Part shown: piece after piece, positions 28,698 through 38,113 of the stretch
Numbering within the stretch: the stretch's first letter is position 1
Layout: each line of letters opens with the position of its first letter
NCBI RefSeq assembly: GCF_000381365.1
Contig: NZ_KB905467.1
Span: 179,604 to 243,603, forward strand
Direction of reading: 5' to 3'
Length of the DNA stretch: 64,000 nucleotides
From: Bacteroides salyersiae WAL 10018 = DSM 18765 = JCM 12988
Lineage (GTDB): Bacteria > Bacteroidota > Bacteroidia > Bacteroidales > Bacteroidaceae
Translations under genes and position numbers: made by a program
Notes under the pieces: model-generated
The model's database searches: none
Told to the model about the DNA's origin: nothing
What the model saw: the letters and a program-made list of their open reading frames with translations, nothing else

Positions 28698-29266
28698 GTC
28701 ATTTATTTCGATAATCTTGTGTTTATGAAAAAGAATTTGTATATATTTGTGGTTTACAATAGATAATTGCTTTGACACACATGTCATTATCCGGTGATAA
28801 TAGAGTGAAAGCATCACACACGAGTATATGGAGAAACTTCCAGAGAAAGATTCTTTTTGCTTCATTGAGGTATAATTAATCAGAAGGGAGTCAGGAGAGG
28901 AATCCGGCGGATGTTATCATCCAATAAACATTGCACTTCTAAGCCGGCTTTTAACATGAGAGTAGAGAAAAATAAAGACTGTTTCTATCGGAGGCGGTTT
29001 TTATTTTTTTATATCGTATCGTTTTCTGCTTTTAGTAATCGTGAAAAAATAAGTTGTGACAGTGTCAATCAAAATCCATATACTTCCATCAATTAGTAAC
29101 TCTTATCTGCTTGAAGACGTAGCATCTTTTTCAAAAACACATAGCACCTTTTAAAAAAAGATGTAACAGGTTTCAACGGGAAGACGTGCAGGTTTCAAAA
29201 AAAGATGTAGCATCTTTTTTCCGGTGAATGTTTTTTTATTCTTCAGAATATTTCTTCTGTATATTT
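28698..29266. other. Gene-free stretch with short AAGATG/CATCTT repeats
   Basis: No convincing ORF in 28698-29266. From 29110 to 29220 the words GACGTAGCATC and AAAAAAGATGTAGCATCT recur, and 29197-29220 forms a small palindrome. A 61-codon ORF at 28911 lacks family features and is not called. Confidence 0.5.
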
Positions 29267-29534
29267 TTTACCCCTTTCACCAACTTCACCTTTTGGGCTT
29301 CATTGCTTTGTTCATCGGTAATACGAGGTGAAGGCACGCCCCGCTTTCCGGCCTCTTTGCAAATGTCTCCCAAGCACCGGGCATGCAGGTCGTAAGCATT
29401 AGGCATACGGGCGGTGAGCACCGGGCATACGGGGAGTGAGCACTATTGCCGGGAAACCGGGGCATGCCTTCACCCTGTATCACCGATGAATAGGGAGCTT
29501 GATTAAAAAAGGTGAAGCCGGTGAAGGGGGTAAA
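29267..29534. mobile_element. Foldback (MITE-like) element with 87-bp inverted arms
   Basis: 29267-29352 and 29448-29534 are imperfect reverse complements along their full length. Outer ends are TTTACCCC(T/C)TTCACC and inner ends include TTCATCGGT(A/G)ATAC and GGTGAAGGCA. The 95-base loop repeats GCACCGGGCAT. No transposase is encoded. A single related arm lies at 42489-42556. The element could be a non-autonomous mobile repeat or a structured RNA. Target duplications are not obvious. Confidence 0.7.
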
Positions 29535-29719
29535 TTCTATATGAATAATGCACCTCGATGAACAAAAAAACTACACTCTTAAAGTTTTGTGTCCAACTTT
29601 TGGGATACAGTTCAAAATCGTCCCTTAGGGGAAGTTTTTTTTAATGAAATGACCCGATCAACCGGAACATATGTGCCAAATTATTTTTTAAGCATTACTT
29701 AATCGCAGTTGCCATATAA

Positions 29720-29750
29720 AAAAAGAGAGACAAGCAGTGTCTCTCTTTTT
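29720..29750 (-). terminator. Terminator of the neopullulanase gene
   Basis: AAAAAGAGAGACA and TGTCTCTCTTTTT form a perfect 13-bp stem around a 5-base loop, 44 bp after the stop codon. Confidence 0.93.
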
Positions 29751-29793
29751 CCTCTTTTATGTATATTAATTAATCATTCTTGGTGTTATTTCT

Positions 29794-31650
29794 CTATGGA
29801 AATATTTCAATCACCAAAGATTCTCTTGGAGACATCGTCAGTTCACCGTCCAGATTAATGATTCTTCCGGTTAGAATATCCTTTCCTTGGGCATGATCTT
29901 TTAGTATCTCTTTATAGTATTTTAGTGGTAGGGTCGTTGCTTCATCCGTACCATTTAACATTACAAATACAGTTTTGCCGTTGTATTGGCGGGCATATGC
30001 ATATACTCCATGTTGCACCATGAATTGCGTCATATTACCTTTGGCAATTACTTCGTTTCCTTTGCGCCAATTCAACAATGTTTTATAGAAGTTGTAACAT
30101 TCATTTTGTAATTTAGTGCGTCCTGCGGCTGTCAGTGCATTCGCTTTGTCGGCACTCCAACCACCGGGGAAGTCCTTACGTACATAACCGTCACTCTTAC
30201 TCTTCACGCCATTCATCATGATTTCTGTGCCGTAATATAATTGTGGAATGCGGCGGGTAGTCAGTAATAGGGTAGAGGCCTGTTTCAACATAGGGAGATT
30301 GTCGCCTTCACCTAAAAAGCGGTCTGTATCATGGTTTTCGATAAATGCCAACACCGAAGTTGGATCGGGATATAAGAAATCATAAACAAAGTTGTTGTAT
30401 ACACGGTCCAATCCTTTGAACCAGGTTTCCGTTTGTTCATTCTTGGCGGTATTAATCTTATCGAAGAAGCTGAAATCCATTACGGTTTTCAGGTTACTGT
30501 TTAAAGGGGCAGATAGCTTTGAGTCTTTCTGCCACCAGGCTGTATAAGCCGGTTCTGTTACCCAGGTTTCTCCAACAGTATTGTAATTGGGATATTCCTC
30601 ATTCAATTCTTTCATCCAGTTACTCATGGCATCGTAGTCTGCATACGGATAAGTGTCCATGCGGATACCATCGATATCGGCATATTCAATCCACCAGAAA
30701 CTGTTTTGTACTAAATATTTGTAGACATGCGGATTCTTTTGATTTAAATCGGGCATTACCGTTACGAACCAGCCGTCGTTCATCTGGTCAAAATCATATT
30801 TGGAAGCATAAGGATCCACGTGAGGGGTCAGTTTGAAGGAGGTCTGCACAAAATTCTTCTCGTGGTCGGGGTTGTTGAAGAAATCTTTTGAGGGCATGTC
30901 TTTGATCCAAGGGTGTTCTACTCCGCAGTGGTTAAAAATCATATCCATTACGATCTTGATGCCCCGGTCGTGAGATTTGGCTATCAATTGGCGATATTCT
31001 TCGTTCGTACCGAAGCGGGGATCTACTTTGTAATAATCCGTAGTGGCATAGCCGTGATAAGAACCGCCTTCCATGTTGTTTTCCAAAACCGGAGTGAACC
31101 AGAGAGCCGTAACACCCAGATCCTCGAAATAATCCAAATTTTGCTCAATACCTGCCAAGTCACCTCCATGACGGGCATTCGGATCATTGCGGTCTACCTT
31201 ATACGGAGACATACCGTCGATGTTGTCATTTTCCGGATTGCCATTTGCAAAACGATCCGGCATGAGCAGATAAAGGGCGTCGGAAGCATCGAAACCTTTG
31301 TGTTCACAACCTTTCTTATTACGGGCTTTCAGTTCATATTCTTTCACCAGTTTCTTCTTGCCGATGGTAAAGGTAAGCGGAAATTTGCCGGGTTTCACAT
31401 CTTTATCCAGATGAAGATAAACGAGCAGATAATTATTGCTTTCCAACTTCACTGTACTACTGAGTGAGATTCCGGGATAGTTTACGGAAACGGAAGCGTT
31501 ACCGATACCTTCGCCGTAAATCATTAATTGGAGTTCCGGATTCTTCATGCCGGCATACCAAAAAGGCGGGTCGATTTTGTTCACATTCATAGCTGCATAA
31601 GTACTAAGAGACAGTAGAAAAGAACCTAAGATAAAAAAGAATTTCTTCAT
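29794..31650 (-). CDS. GH13 neopullulanase/cyclomaltodextrinase (SusA-like)
   Basis: 618 residues, matching SusA length as I recall it. A signal peptide ends at LSTYA. An N-terminal Ig-like domain (about 22-110) of the neopullulanase type precedes the GH13 barrel: region I MIFNHCG, region II GIRMDTYPYA (nucleophile Asp near 328), region III VGETWVTE (acid Glu near 358) and region IV ENHDTDR (near 436). It would degrade imported maltooligosaccharides, cyclodextrins or pullulan in the periplasm, feeding the MFS transporter and GH65 enzyme. A LacI-type site about 95 bp upstream ties it to the starch regulon although it stands 4 kb away from the operon. Confidence 0.93.
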   Translation of the reverse strand: MKKFFFILGSFLLSLSTYAAMNVNKIDPPFWYAGMKNPELQLMIYGEGIGNASVSVNYPGISLSSTVKLESNNYLLVYLHLDKDVKPGKFPLTFTIGKKKLVKEYELKARNKKGCEHKGFDASDALYLLMPDRFANGNPENDNIDGMSPYKVDRNDPNARHGGDLAGIEQNLDYFEDLGVTALWFTPVLENNMEGGSYHGYATTDYYKVDPRFGTNEEYRQLIAKSHDRGIKIVMDMIFNHCGVEHPWIKDMPSKDFFNNPDHEKNFVQTSFKLTPHVDPYASKYDFDQMNDGWFVTVMPDLNQKNPHVYKYLVQNSFWWIEYADIDGIRMDTYPYADYDAMSNWMKELNEEYPNYNTVGETWVTEPAYTAWWQKDSKLSAPLNSNLKTVMDFSFFDKINTAKNEQTETWFKGLDRVYNNFVYDFLYPDPTSVLAFIENHDTDRFLGEGDNLPMLKQASTLLLTTRRIPQLYYGTEIMMNGVKSKSDGYVRKDFPGGWSADKANALTAAGRTKLQNECYNFYKTLLNWRKGNEVIAKGNMTQFMVQHGVYAYARQYNGKTVFVMLNGTDEATTLPLKYYKEILKDHAQGKDILTGRIINLDGELTMSPRESLVIEIFP

Positions 31651-31743
31651 GATATTAGCGTGTTATAGATTTTAACGGTGCTAATATAGGACAATTTATC
31701 GAGATGTCCTTTTCTTTCTTTTCGTGTATTCCTTATATATTTA

Positions 31744-31757
31744 TGCAAACGTTTTCA
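31744..31757. promoter_or_regulatory. LacI-type operator upstream of the neopullulanase gene
   Basis: TGCAAACGTTTTCA matches the palindrome at 15405 at 12 of 14 positions. It overlaps the stop codon of the upstream TPR gene. Confidence 0.6.
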
Positions 31758-33077
31758 TTCCTTGGATAAAGTACCGTTTTTAAAGAAATCTTCTTCTTTC
31801 GCTTTCTGTTTCAGTTTCTTTAAAGTTTCCATAGCCGACCGGTAATAATATTCCATATTGACCTCTACTTCCCCTTTTTTATTTATCTCTATGGCTGTCT
31901 CTTTGGTGTCTTTGGGACGTGTTTTTAAAAACGCTTCCAGATAATGCGTTGCATTCTTGTTGTCTTTCATGAAAAGATAGTCGATGGCAATGTCATAAAG
32001 AAGTTTATGGTTGGTCTTATCGTATTTGTATTGGTCTTTTGCTGCTTGTATGGCTTTGGCCGGTTCTCTTCCTAACCTGCAACAATCGCGCAAGCCTTTG
32101 TAGAGACGCGTCATCGCACTGTCTTTGGGCAGACTCAAATCAATGGCAGTTTCTAAATATTCGATTCCTTGTTTTTTCCAGGATGTCTTTGCACAGGCAC
32201 GTCCCAGATAATAGAGCAGGTTTACATTTTCGGGATCATATTTGCGGGCTATCTCGAGCATGTCGTGCGCCTCATAAAATTTTTCAGTGGCATAGTAACT
32301 TACTCCTAAATAATAGTATGTATGAAATGAACTGTCCCGTTGTCCTACCAGATATTCATATCGCTTGATTGCCATAGGGTAATCTCCCGAGAGGCAATAT
32401 GCCTGTGCATTTTGGCGGTTTACCACAACGTTGGTGGTATCGGCTTCACGATATTTTTCTGTTGCTTCGATGGCGTATTCGTAGAATTGCATCGCGTTGT
32501 AAATTTGTCCTAATTTGGCGGCTGCCAGATAGTCGTCGGGATATTTGTCTTGAATGACATGATAGCATCCCAAAGCAGCATCCAGAAAACCTGTCCTTCC
32601 TTCCAAACTTTGTGCTTGCAGGTGTAATATTACTGCCGAACTGTCTGTTTCTGCCAGTACACTGCTTTCTCCGAATGCTTCTTCATATTGTTGAAGATTG
32701 CATAACAGGCTAATGTATTGAATGCGTACATATTTATTGTCCGGATGAATATCTATTGCTTTTTGATAATATTTCAGTGCATCCTGGTATTTAGCCGATT
32801 GCTTGCAACATTCGGCTGCTTCGATGAAAGCCCGTTGGTTTAGGCTGTCACCGGCTATGATCTGCCGAAAGGTATGGAGTGCTTCTGCATTGCGACCCAA
32901 TGATTTGAGTGCTTTTCCCTTTTGAAACAGTAGTTCGGTAGTCGGCTGTTCTTTGTCAATCAGCATGATTGCCTTTTCGTAATCATAGTTGTTCATTGCT
33001 TCTTGAATTAGCTTCGTGTGCTGTGCAAATAATGTATTGCAGGTACCGAGAAGTAAAAAAAGGATAAGCTGTTTCAT
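31755..33077 (-). CDS. Periplasmic tetratricopeptide-repeat protein
   Basis: 440 residues with a signal peptide (LLGTCNTLFAQ). About ten TPR units run from residue 20 to 400, for example NQRAFIEAAECCKQSAKYQD and PENVNLLYYLGRACAKTSWK. TPR proteins act as scaffolds for protein assembly. No enzyme domain is visible and the partner is unknown. The C-terminus is lysine rich. Confidence 0.85.
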   Translation of the reverse strand: MKQLILFLLLGTCNTLFAQHTKLIQEAMNNYDYEKAIMLIDKEQPTTELLFQKGKALKSLGRNAEALHTFRQIIAGDSLNQRAFIEAAECCKQSAKYQDALKYYQKAIDIHPDNKYVRIQYISLLCNLQQYEEAFGESSVLAETDSSAVILHLQAQSLEGRTGFLDAALGCYHVIQDKYPDDYLAAAKLGQIYNAMQFYEYAIEATEKYREADTTNVVVNRQNAQAYCLSGDYPMAIKRYEYLVGQRDSSFHTYYYLGVSYYATEKFYEAHDMLEIARKYDPENVNLLYYLGRACAKTSWKKQGIEYLETAIDLSLPKDSAMTRLYKGLRDCCRLGREPAKAIQAAKDQYKYDKTNHKLLYDIAIDYLFMKDNKNATHYLEAFLKTRPKDTKETAIEINKKGEVEVNMEYYYRSAMETLKKLKQKAKEEDFFKNGTLSKE

Positions 33078-33232
33078 GGTGTATAGGGTTGTTGTGTTTT
33101 TATTATTGAGTGCAAGTTAACAAAAAGATTACTTTTACGAAATTCTCGTAGAACCTTTTAGATAGATTAACGTAAATGTTACGCAATTGAGAGTTCAATG
33201 CGATGTTTCGTGATAGATGATGATATACCAAA

Positions 33233-33326
33233 AGAGGGTGTCGAAACTCTCATAAACTAAAAATCACTCTCGCCACAGGTGTAGCGAGGGTGATTTCGAT
33301 AAAAGGGGAGTTTTGACACATGCCCT
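33233..33326. terminator. Nested double hairpin terminator
   Basis: An outer stem (GAGGGTGTCGAAACTCT with AGTTTTGACACATGCCC) encloses an inner stem (AATCACTCTCGC with GCGAGGGTGATT). It lies 27 bp after the decarboxylase beta-subunit stop. From memory this is a common intergenic palindrome type in Bacteroides genomes. Confidence 0.85.
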
Positions 33327-33352
33327 TTTCTTAATTTATAATACTCACTTTT

Positions 33353-34513
33353 TTACATAAGGAAGCCCAGTAAGATACCGGCAGCAACCGCTGAACCGAT
33401 AACCCCTGCTACATTCGGACCCATGGCATGCATCAGCAGATAATTGGTCGGATCATATTCCAAACCCACAACCTGTGAAATACGTGCTGAGTCGGGAACA
33501 GCGGATACACCAGCATTACCGATCAGAGGGTTGATCTTGTTATCTTTCTTAAGGAAGAGATTGAATATTTTCACAAATAATACTCCCGCAGTGGTAGCAA
33601 TGATGAATGAAAGAGCACCTAAGATAAAGATTTGTACAGAACTCCAAGTTAGGAATTCAGATGCTTGTGTAGAAGCGCCTACCGTCAGTCCTAATAAAAT
33701 AGTGATGGTATCGATCAATGGTCCACTGGCTGTGTTGGCTAAACGACGTGTCACACCACTTTCTTTCAGTAAGTTACCGAAAAACAGCATACCAAGCAGA
33801 GGCAGACCTGAAGGTACAAGGAATGTTGTAAGCAGTAAACCTACAATTGGGAAAATAACTTTTTCTGTATGGGATACGGTTCTTGGTGGTTTCATACGGA
33901 TTACACGCTCTTTTTTGGTGGTCAGCAGACGCATAATGGGCGGTTGTATAACAGGAACCAATGCCATGTATGAATAGGCTGATACAGCAATAGCACCCAT
34001 CAGGTTTGGAGCCAGTTTGGATGAAAGGAAGATAGCCGTTGGGCCGTCAGCACCACCGATAATACCGATAGCACCCGCTTGGTTAGGCTCAAAGCCCATT
34101 AGAAGAGCGATGATGTAAGCACCGAAAATACCGAACTGAGCAGCAGCCCCGATTAACATTAGTTTTGGATTGGATATCAATGCCGAGAAGTCTGTCATGG
34201 CTCCAATACCTAAGAATATAAGCGGCGGATACCAACCGGAGGTTACTCCTTGGTAAAGTATATTCAATACAGAACCCTCTTCATAGATACCGATTTTTAG
34301 ACCGGCTTCCATATTGAAAGGAATATTACCGATGAGAATACCAAAACCGATAGGGATGAGGAGCATTGGTTCAAACTCTTTGGCTACTGCCAGATAGATA
34401 AAAAAGAGTCCGACTACCAGCATGATAAGATGTCCCGGGGTTGCATTGGCAAAACCCGTATATCCCCAGAAATCAATAAGGTTATTCCCCAAAAATGATA
34501 AGAAATCTCCCAT
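33353..34513 (-). CDS. mmdB: Methylmalonyl-CoA decarboxylase (Na+-pumping), beta subunit
   Basis: 386 residues, very hydrophobic, OadB/MmdB family. The conserved GGADGPTAIFLSSKLAP carries the Asp involved in Na+ translocation. GNAGVSAVPDSARI and LLMHAMGPNVAGVIGSAVAA at the C-terminus are family hallmarks. It couples decarboxylation of carboxybiotin to Na+ export through the inner membrane. Last gene of the epimerase-decarboxylase operon, 2 bp after the biotin carrier gene. Confidence 0.95.
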   Translation of the reverse strand: MGDFLSFLGNNLIDFWGYTGFANATPGHLIMLVVGLFFIYLAVAKEFEPMLLIPIGFGILIGNIPFNMEAGLKIGIYEEGSVLNILYQGVTSGWYPPLIFLGIGAMTDFSALISNPKLMLIGAAAQFGIFGAYIIALLMGFEPNQAGAIGIIGGADGPTAIFLSSKLAPNLMGAIAVSAYSYMALVPVIQPPIMRLLTTKKERVIRMKPPRTVSHTEKVIFPIVGLLLTTFLVPSGLPLLGMLFFGNLLKESGVTRRLANTASGPLIDTITILLGLTVGASTQASEFLTWSSVQIFILGALSFIIATTAGVLFVKIFNLFLKKDNKINPLIGNAGVSAVPDSARISQVVGLEYDPTNYLLMHAMGPNVAGVIGSAVAAGILLGFLM

Positions 34514-34515
34514 AA

Positions 34516-34959
34516 TTATTCAATGATTACGAGGTCTGTACCTTCCAATACAGAATCTCCTTGTTTAACTTTGATTTCTGAAATTTTTCCATCCTTGTGT
34601 GCATTGATATTGTTTTCCATTTTCATTGCTTCAAGGATAATTACGGTTTGTCCTTTTTTCACGGTATCGCCTTCCTTCACCCTGATGTCGAGAATAACTC
34701 CGGGCAGTGGAGATTTTACACCGTCTTTTTTTCCGGTAGTTCCACCAACTGGTCGTTGTACAACCGGGGCACCGTTATCTGTTTTCGGAGCGGCGGCAGG
34801 ACGGGTTACCGGTTTGGGAGTGATAGTGGCTTTTACGGGTTTGTCAAGCTCTACTTTGTAAGGAGTACCGTTTACTTCAACGTTTACGATATTCTCTTCC
34901 GGATCGTTTACTGTAACATTGTAGAGGTTTCCGTTGATTTTATATTTATACTGTTTCAT
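34516..34959 (-). CDS. mmdC: Biotin carboxyl carrier subunit of methylmalonyl-CoA decarboxylase
   Basis: 147 residues. An N-terminal segment, a Pro/Ala/Thr-rich linker (45-80) and a biotinyl domain with EAMKMENN, in which Lys113 is the predicted biotinylation site. It carries the carboxyl group from the transferase subunit to the membrane beta subunit. Confidence 0.95.
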   Translation of the reverse strand: MKQYKYKINGNLYNVTVNDPEENIVNVEVNGTPYKVELDKPVKATITPKPVTRPAAAPKTDNGAPVVQRPVGGTTGKKDGVKSPLPGVILDIRVKEGDTVKKGQTVIILEAMKMENNINAHKDGKISEIKVKQGDSVLEGTDLVIIE

Positions 34960-34984
34960 TGCTTCAATTTATTAGAGTTAATAA

Positions 34985-35899
34985 TTATCTTTTCGGTGTC
35001 TGACGCAAAGTGTAAATTTTGGAACTCCAAGGTGAGTAAGTACGCTTCACTTTGTTGATAGTTAAAATCATATCTTCAACATCGTGTGCATCGTTCATAA
35101 ACTCGTGCAGAGCCATTGCAATAGCGGCGGCTTCTTCGCCAGAGTGACTCCCCAGATTCTTTTCTTTGGCTTCTACCTTATCTGTAATCCCTATAGCTTT
35201 CATTGCATTTCTCTTACCTAATTTTACAGCGATATTACCTACTATTTTGAATGAAACATACAATAATATTAAACCGATAAATACAACTGACATTGCTATA
35301 ACTGCCATGCCGAAGCCGTCTGCATCGTGTTTTTTGAAATTTTCTATTTTTTCATTCTTATCTAATGTCATATTATTGGTACTTGGAGTTACATAGCTAT
35401 GTTCTCCTCCACCTTTAATCACCCAATTTGCACTTCCATCCTCTTCTCGTGCATAAGACTGATCGGCAAGCATTCCGGCAGGTACTGTAATTTCGTCAAT
35501 AAGTGTCTTACCGTTCGAATCGTACAAGGCAATGTAGTTCTCTTTGCTTGGATCCAGTGTGAAGCTTACGTGAAACGTACCGCGATTCGGCATTCCGTCT
35601 GCCCAGAACAAGATATGCTGGCGGGGTTTTATCAACGTCAGTACATCTCCTTTAGGAATCGGATATTTGGTTGGATTGTCTTTATCGTTCGTCAGATAGC
35701 AGCCTTCGATATTTACCGAAGCAAAAGAGGTGTTGAATATTTCTATCCAAGCATTATGCAAGCCGTAATCATCTTGATAGTTCTGCTCATTGGTAACCAG
35801 TACTTCATTGATTTTCAAGCTTGTCGCTCTTTGTGCATTCAGCCCTAAGCAAACTACTGCCACTAACGTGATAAATATCCCAATTCTTTTTTTATTCAT
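34985..35899 (-). CDS. Lamin-tail domain fused to OadG-type gamma subunit
   Basis: 304 residues. A signal peptide (to GLNAQ) is followed by a lamin-tail-like beta domain (about 28-165: LKINEVLVTNEQNYQDDYGL, then NAWIEIFNTSFASVNIEGCY). A single TM helix lies near 197-220 (AVIAMSVVFIGLILLYVSF) and a cytoplasmic tail follows. The TM and tail resemble OadG gamma subunits, which hold the decarboxylase complex together. Its place between the alpha subunit and biotin carrier genes supports that. The exported lamin-tail domain is an unusual addition whose role is unknown. Confidence 0.85.
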   Translation of the reverse strand: MNKKRIGIFITLVAVVCLGLNAQRATSLKINEVLVTNEQNYQDDYGLHNAWIEIFNTSFASVNIEGCYLTNDKDNPTKYPIPKGDVLTLIKPRQHILFWADGMPNRGTFHVSFTLDPSKENYIALYDSNGKTLIDEITVPAGMLADQSYAREEDGSANWVIKGGGEHSYVTPSTNNMTLDKNEKIENFKKHDADGFGMAVIAMSVVFIGLILLYVSFKIVGNIAVKLGKRNAMKAIGITDKVEAKEKNLGSHSGEEAAAIAMALHEFMNDAHDVEDMILTINKVKRTYSPWSSKIYTLRQTPKR

Positions 35900-35919
35900 A
35901 ACAATCTGTATTTAATTTG

Positions 35920-37473
35920 TTACAATGGAATATTACCATGCTTTTTGGCAGGGTTTGTTAATTTCTTAGTCTGCAACTGCTGTAACGCACGGATAATGCG
36001 GAAACGGGTATTTCTCGGTTCGATAACATCATCGATGTAGCCATATTTTGCAGCATTATACGGATTAGCAAACAGTTTGGTATATTCAGCTTCTTTGTCT
36101 GCCAGGAATTGAGCAGGATTTTCCTGTTCTTTAGCTTCTTTGGCGTACAATACTTCTACGGCACCTGCACCGCCCATTACAGCGATTTCAGCCGTCGGCC
36201 ATGCATAGTTCATATCACCACGAAGCTGCTTACAGCTCATTACGATGTGAGAACCACCATAAGATTTGCGCAATGTAACCGTTACTTTAGGTACGGTGGC
36301 TTCACCATAAGCGTACAGCAGTTTAGCACCGTGTAAGATGACCCCATTATATTCTTGGCCTGTTCCCGGAAGGAATCCCGGTACGTCTACCAATGTAACC
36401 AAAGGGATATTGAATGCATCGCAGAAGCGAACGAAACGGGCACCTTTACGTGATGCATTGCTATCGAGTACACCGGCCAGATATTTAGGCTGGTTGGCAA
36501 CCACACCTACGGATTGTCCGTTCATACGGGCAAAACCGATGATGATATTCTTTGCATAGTCTTTCTGTACTTCGAGGAATTCTCCGTTATCGATGATGGC
36601 ACCGATTACTTCATACATGTCGTATGGTTTGTTGGGGCTGTCAGGAATTATTTCGTTCAACAGATCATCCATACGGTCGATAGGGTCTGTACAATTTACC
36701 AGTGGAGCTTCTTCGAGGTTGTTTTGTGGAATGAAACTGAGCAGGTGACGGATAATTGCCAATCCTTCTTCACCTGTTGCAGCAGTAAAGTGAGTAACAC
36801 CTGATTTACTTGCATGAACGCTTGCACCGCCCAGATCTTCTTGGGATACGTCTTCGCCTGTTACGGTCTTTACTACTTTCGGACCGGTAAGGAACATATA
36901 AGATGTACCTTCGGTCATCAATGTAAAGTCTGTCAATGCGGGAGAATAAACGGCACCACCGGCACATGGACCGAAGATTCCCGAAATCTGGGGAATAACG
37001 CCGGATGCCATGATGTTGCGCTGGAAAATCTCAGCATAACCGGCCAATGCATTGATACCTTCCTGGATACGGGCACCACCCGAATCATTGATGCCGATAA
37101 CCGGAGCACCCATCTTCATGGCCATATCCATTACTTTACAAATCTTCTGTGCCATGGTTTCCGACAATGATCCACCGAATACAGTGAAATCTTGTGCGAA
37201 AACATATACTAATCTTCCTTCGATCGTACCATAACCGGTTACGACACCATCACCGAGGAAGTGCTTTTTATCCTGACCGAAGTTGGTACATCTGTGCTGT
37301 ACAAACATGTCCAATTCTTCGAAACTACCTTCGTCAAGCAGTTGTGCAATACGCTCACGGGCGGTGTATTTGCCTTTGGCGTGTTGTTTTTCAATAGCCT
37401 TTTCGCCGCCACCTAAACGAGCCTGAGCACGAAGTTCAATAAGCTCTTTTACTTTTTCAAGCTGGTTACTCAT
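35920..37473 (-). CDS. mmdA: Methylmalonyl-CoA decarboxylase alpha / carboxyltransferase subunit
   Basis: 517 residues of the crotonase-fold acyl-CoA carboxyltransferase family (propionyl-CoA carboxylase beta type). Landmarks: [56 protein letters not shown] and [13 protein letters not shown]. It moves the carboxyl group from methylmalonyl-CoA to biotin, giving propionyl-CoA. This is the energy-conserving step of propionate formation from succinate. Second gene of the operon, after the epimerase. Confidence 0.95.
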   Translation of the reverse strand: MSNQLEKVKELIELRAQARLGGGEKAIEKQHAKGKYTARERIAQLLDEGSFEELDMFVQHRCTNFGQDKKHFLGDGVVTGYGTIEGRLVYVFAQDFTVFGGSLSETMAQKICKVMDMAMKMGAPVIGINDSGGARIQEGINALAGYAEIFQRNIMASGVIPQISGIFGPCAGGAVYSPALTDFTLMTEGTSYMFLTGPKVVKTVTGEDVSQEDLGGASVHASKSGVTHFTAATGEEGLAIIRHLLSFIPQNNLEEAPLVNCTDPIDRMDDLLNEIIPDSPNKPYDMYEVIGAIIDNGEFLEVQKDYAKNIIIGFARMNGQSVGVVANQPKYLAGVLDSNASRKGARFVRFCDAFNIPLVTLVDVPGFLPGTGQEYNGVILHGAKLLYAYGEATVPKVTVTLRKSYGGSHIVMSCKQLRGDMNYAWPTAEIAVMGGAGAVEVLYAKEAKEQENPAQFLADKEAEYTKLFANPYNAAKYGYIDDVIEPRNTRFRIIRALQQLQTKKLTNPAKKHGNIPL

Positions 37474-37492
37474 GTGTCTTTTTGTTTTAAAG

Positions 37493-37590
37493 GATTTATA
37501 GAATTTACGATTAGCCGGTTTACGGTTTACGATTGGGATTACTTTTATAAAATAGCAAAAGTAATTTCAATCGTAAATTATAAATCACCC
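37493..37590. repeat. Imperfect inverted repeat of TTTACGATT words
   Basis: The left part (GATTTATAGAATTTACGATT, from 37493, and ATTACTTTT) pairs with the right part (AAAAGTAAT, AATCGTAAATTATAAATC, to about 37587). It lies between the epimerase and mmdA genes inside the operon. TTTACG(A/G)TT is repeated three times in the left arm. Confidence 0.75.
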
Positions 37591-37604
37591 AATCGTCAAT
37601 GATT

Positions 37605-38009
37605 TTAGTGTTCGCAAAGTTCTGTCAATACACCCAAAGTTGATTTAGGATGGAGGAAAGCGATATTAAGTCCTTCCGCACCTTTGCGCGGAGCTTTGTC
37701 GATAAGGCGGATTTCTTTGCTTTCTGCTTCTGCAAGTGCATTAGCTACACCGTCTTCTACGGCGAATGCCACGTGATGAACGCCCGCGCCTTTGTTCTCA
37801 ATAAATTTGGCGATGGTACTTTCGGGGCAGGTGGGTTCTAACAGTTCAATTTTTGTTTCGCCTACTTTCAGGAAAGCGGTTCTTACTTTCTGGTCTTCCA
37901 CTGTTTCGATGTTGTAACATTTCAGACCTAATACATTTTCGTAATACGGAAGGGCTTCTTCGATGCTTTTTACAGCAATACCCAAGTGTTCAATGTGTGA
38001 AATCTTCAT
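37605..38009 (-). CDS. mce: Methylmalonyl-CoA epimerase
   Basis: 134 residues of the VOC fold: HIEHLGIAVKSIEEALPYYE, KGAGVHHVAFAVED and GVLTELCEH supply the His and Glu metal ligands. It interconverts (S)- and (R)-methylmalonyl-CoA between methylmalonyl-CoA mutase and the decarboxylase. First gene of the operon. Confidence 0.96.
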   Translation of the reverse strand: MKISHIEHLGIAVKSIEEALPYYENVLGLKCYNIETVEDQKVRTAFLKVGETKIELLEPTCPESTIAKFIENKGAGVHHVAFAVEDGVANALAEAESKEIRLIDKAPRKGAEGLNIAFLHPKSTLGVLTELCEH

Positions 38010-38113
38010 GACTGTCTTCTTTATTTTGGCATTAATTTTAGTTCTGGTTACTATTAAACCACTACAAAGAAAATCAATTCTTCGTTAATAGAGAAATATT
38101 TCCGCATTTAATT

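Noticed and set aside
28911..29096. 61-codon plus-strand ORF in the gene-free region
   Set aside because: No ribosome site, no motif and a biased Phe/Ser/Asn composition; not called as a gene.
29236..29483. Two short minus-strand ORFs (61 and 65 codons)
   Set aside because: They lie in the palindromic foldback element. Their open frames follow from the repeat structure and no motif supports coding.
33233..33326. Riboswitch or small RNA
   Set aside because: The nested stems flank the operon end and look like a common terminator palindrome without a conserved loop core.
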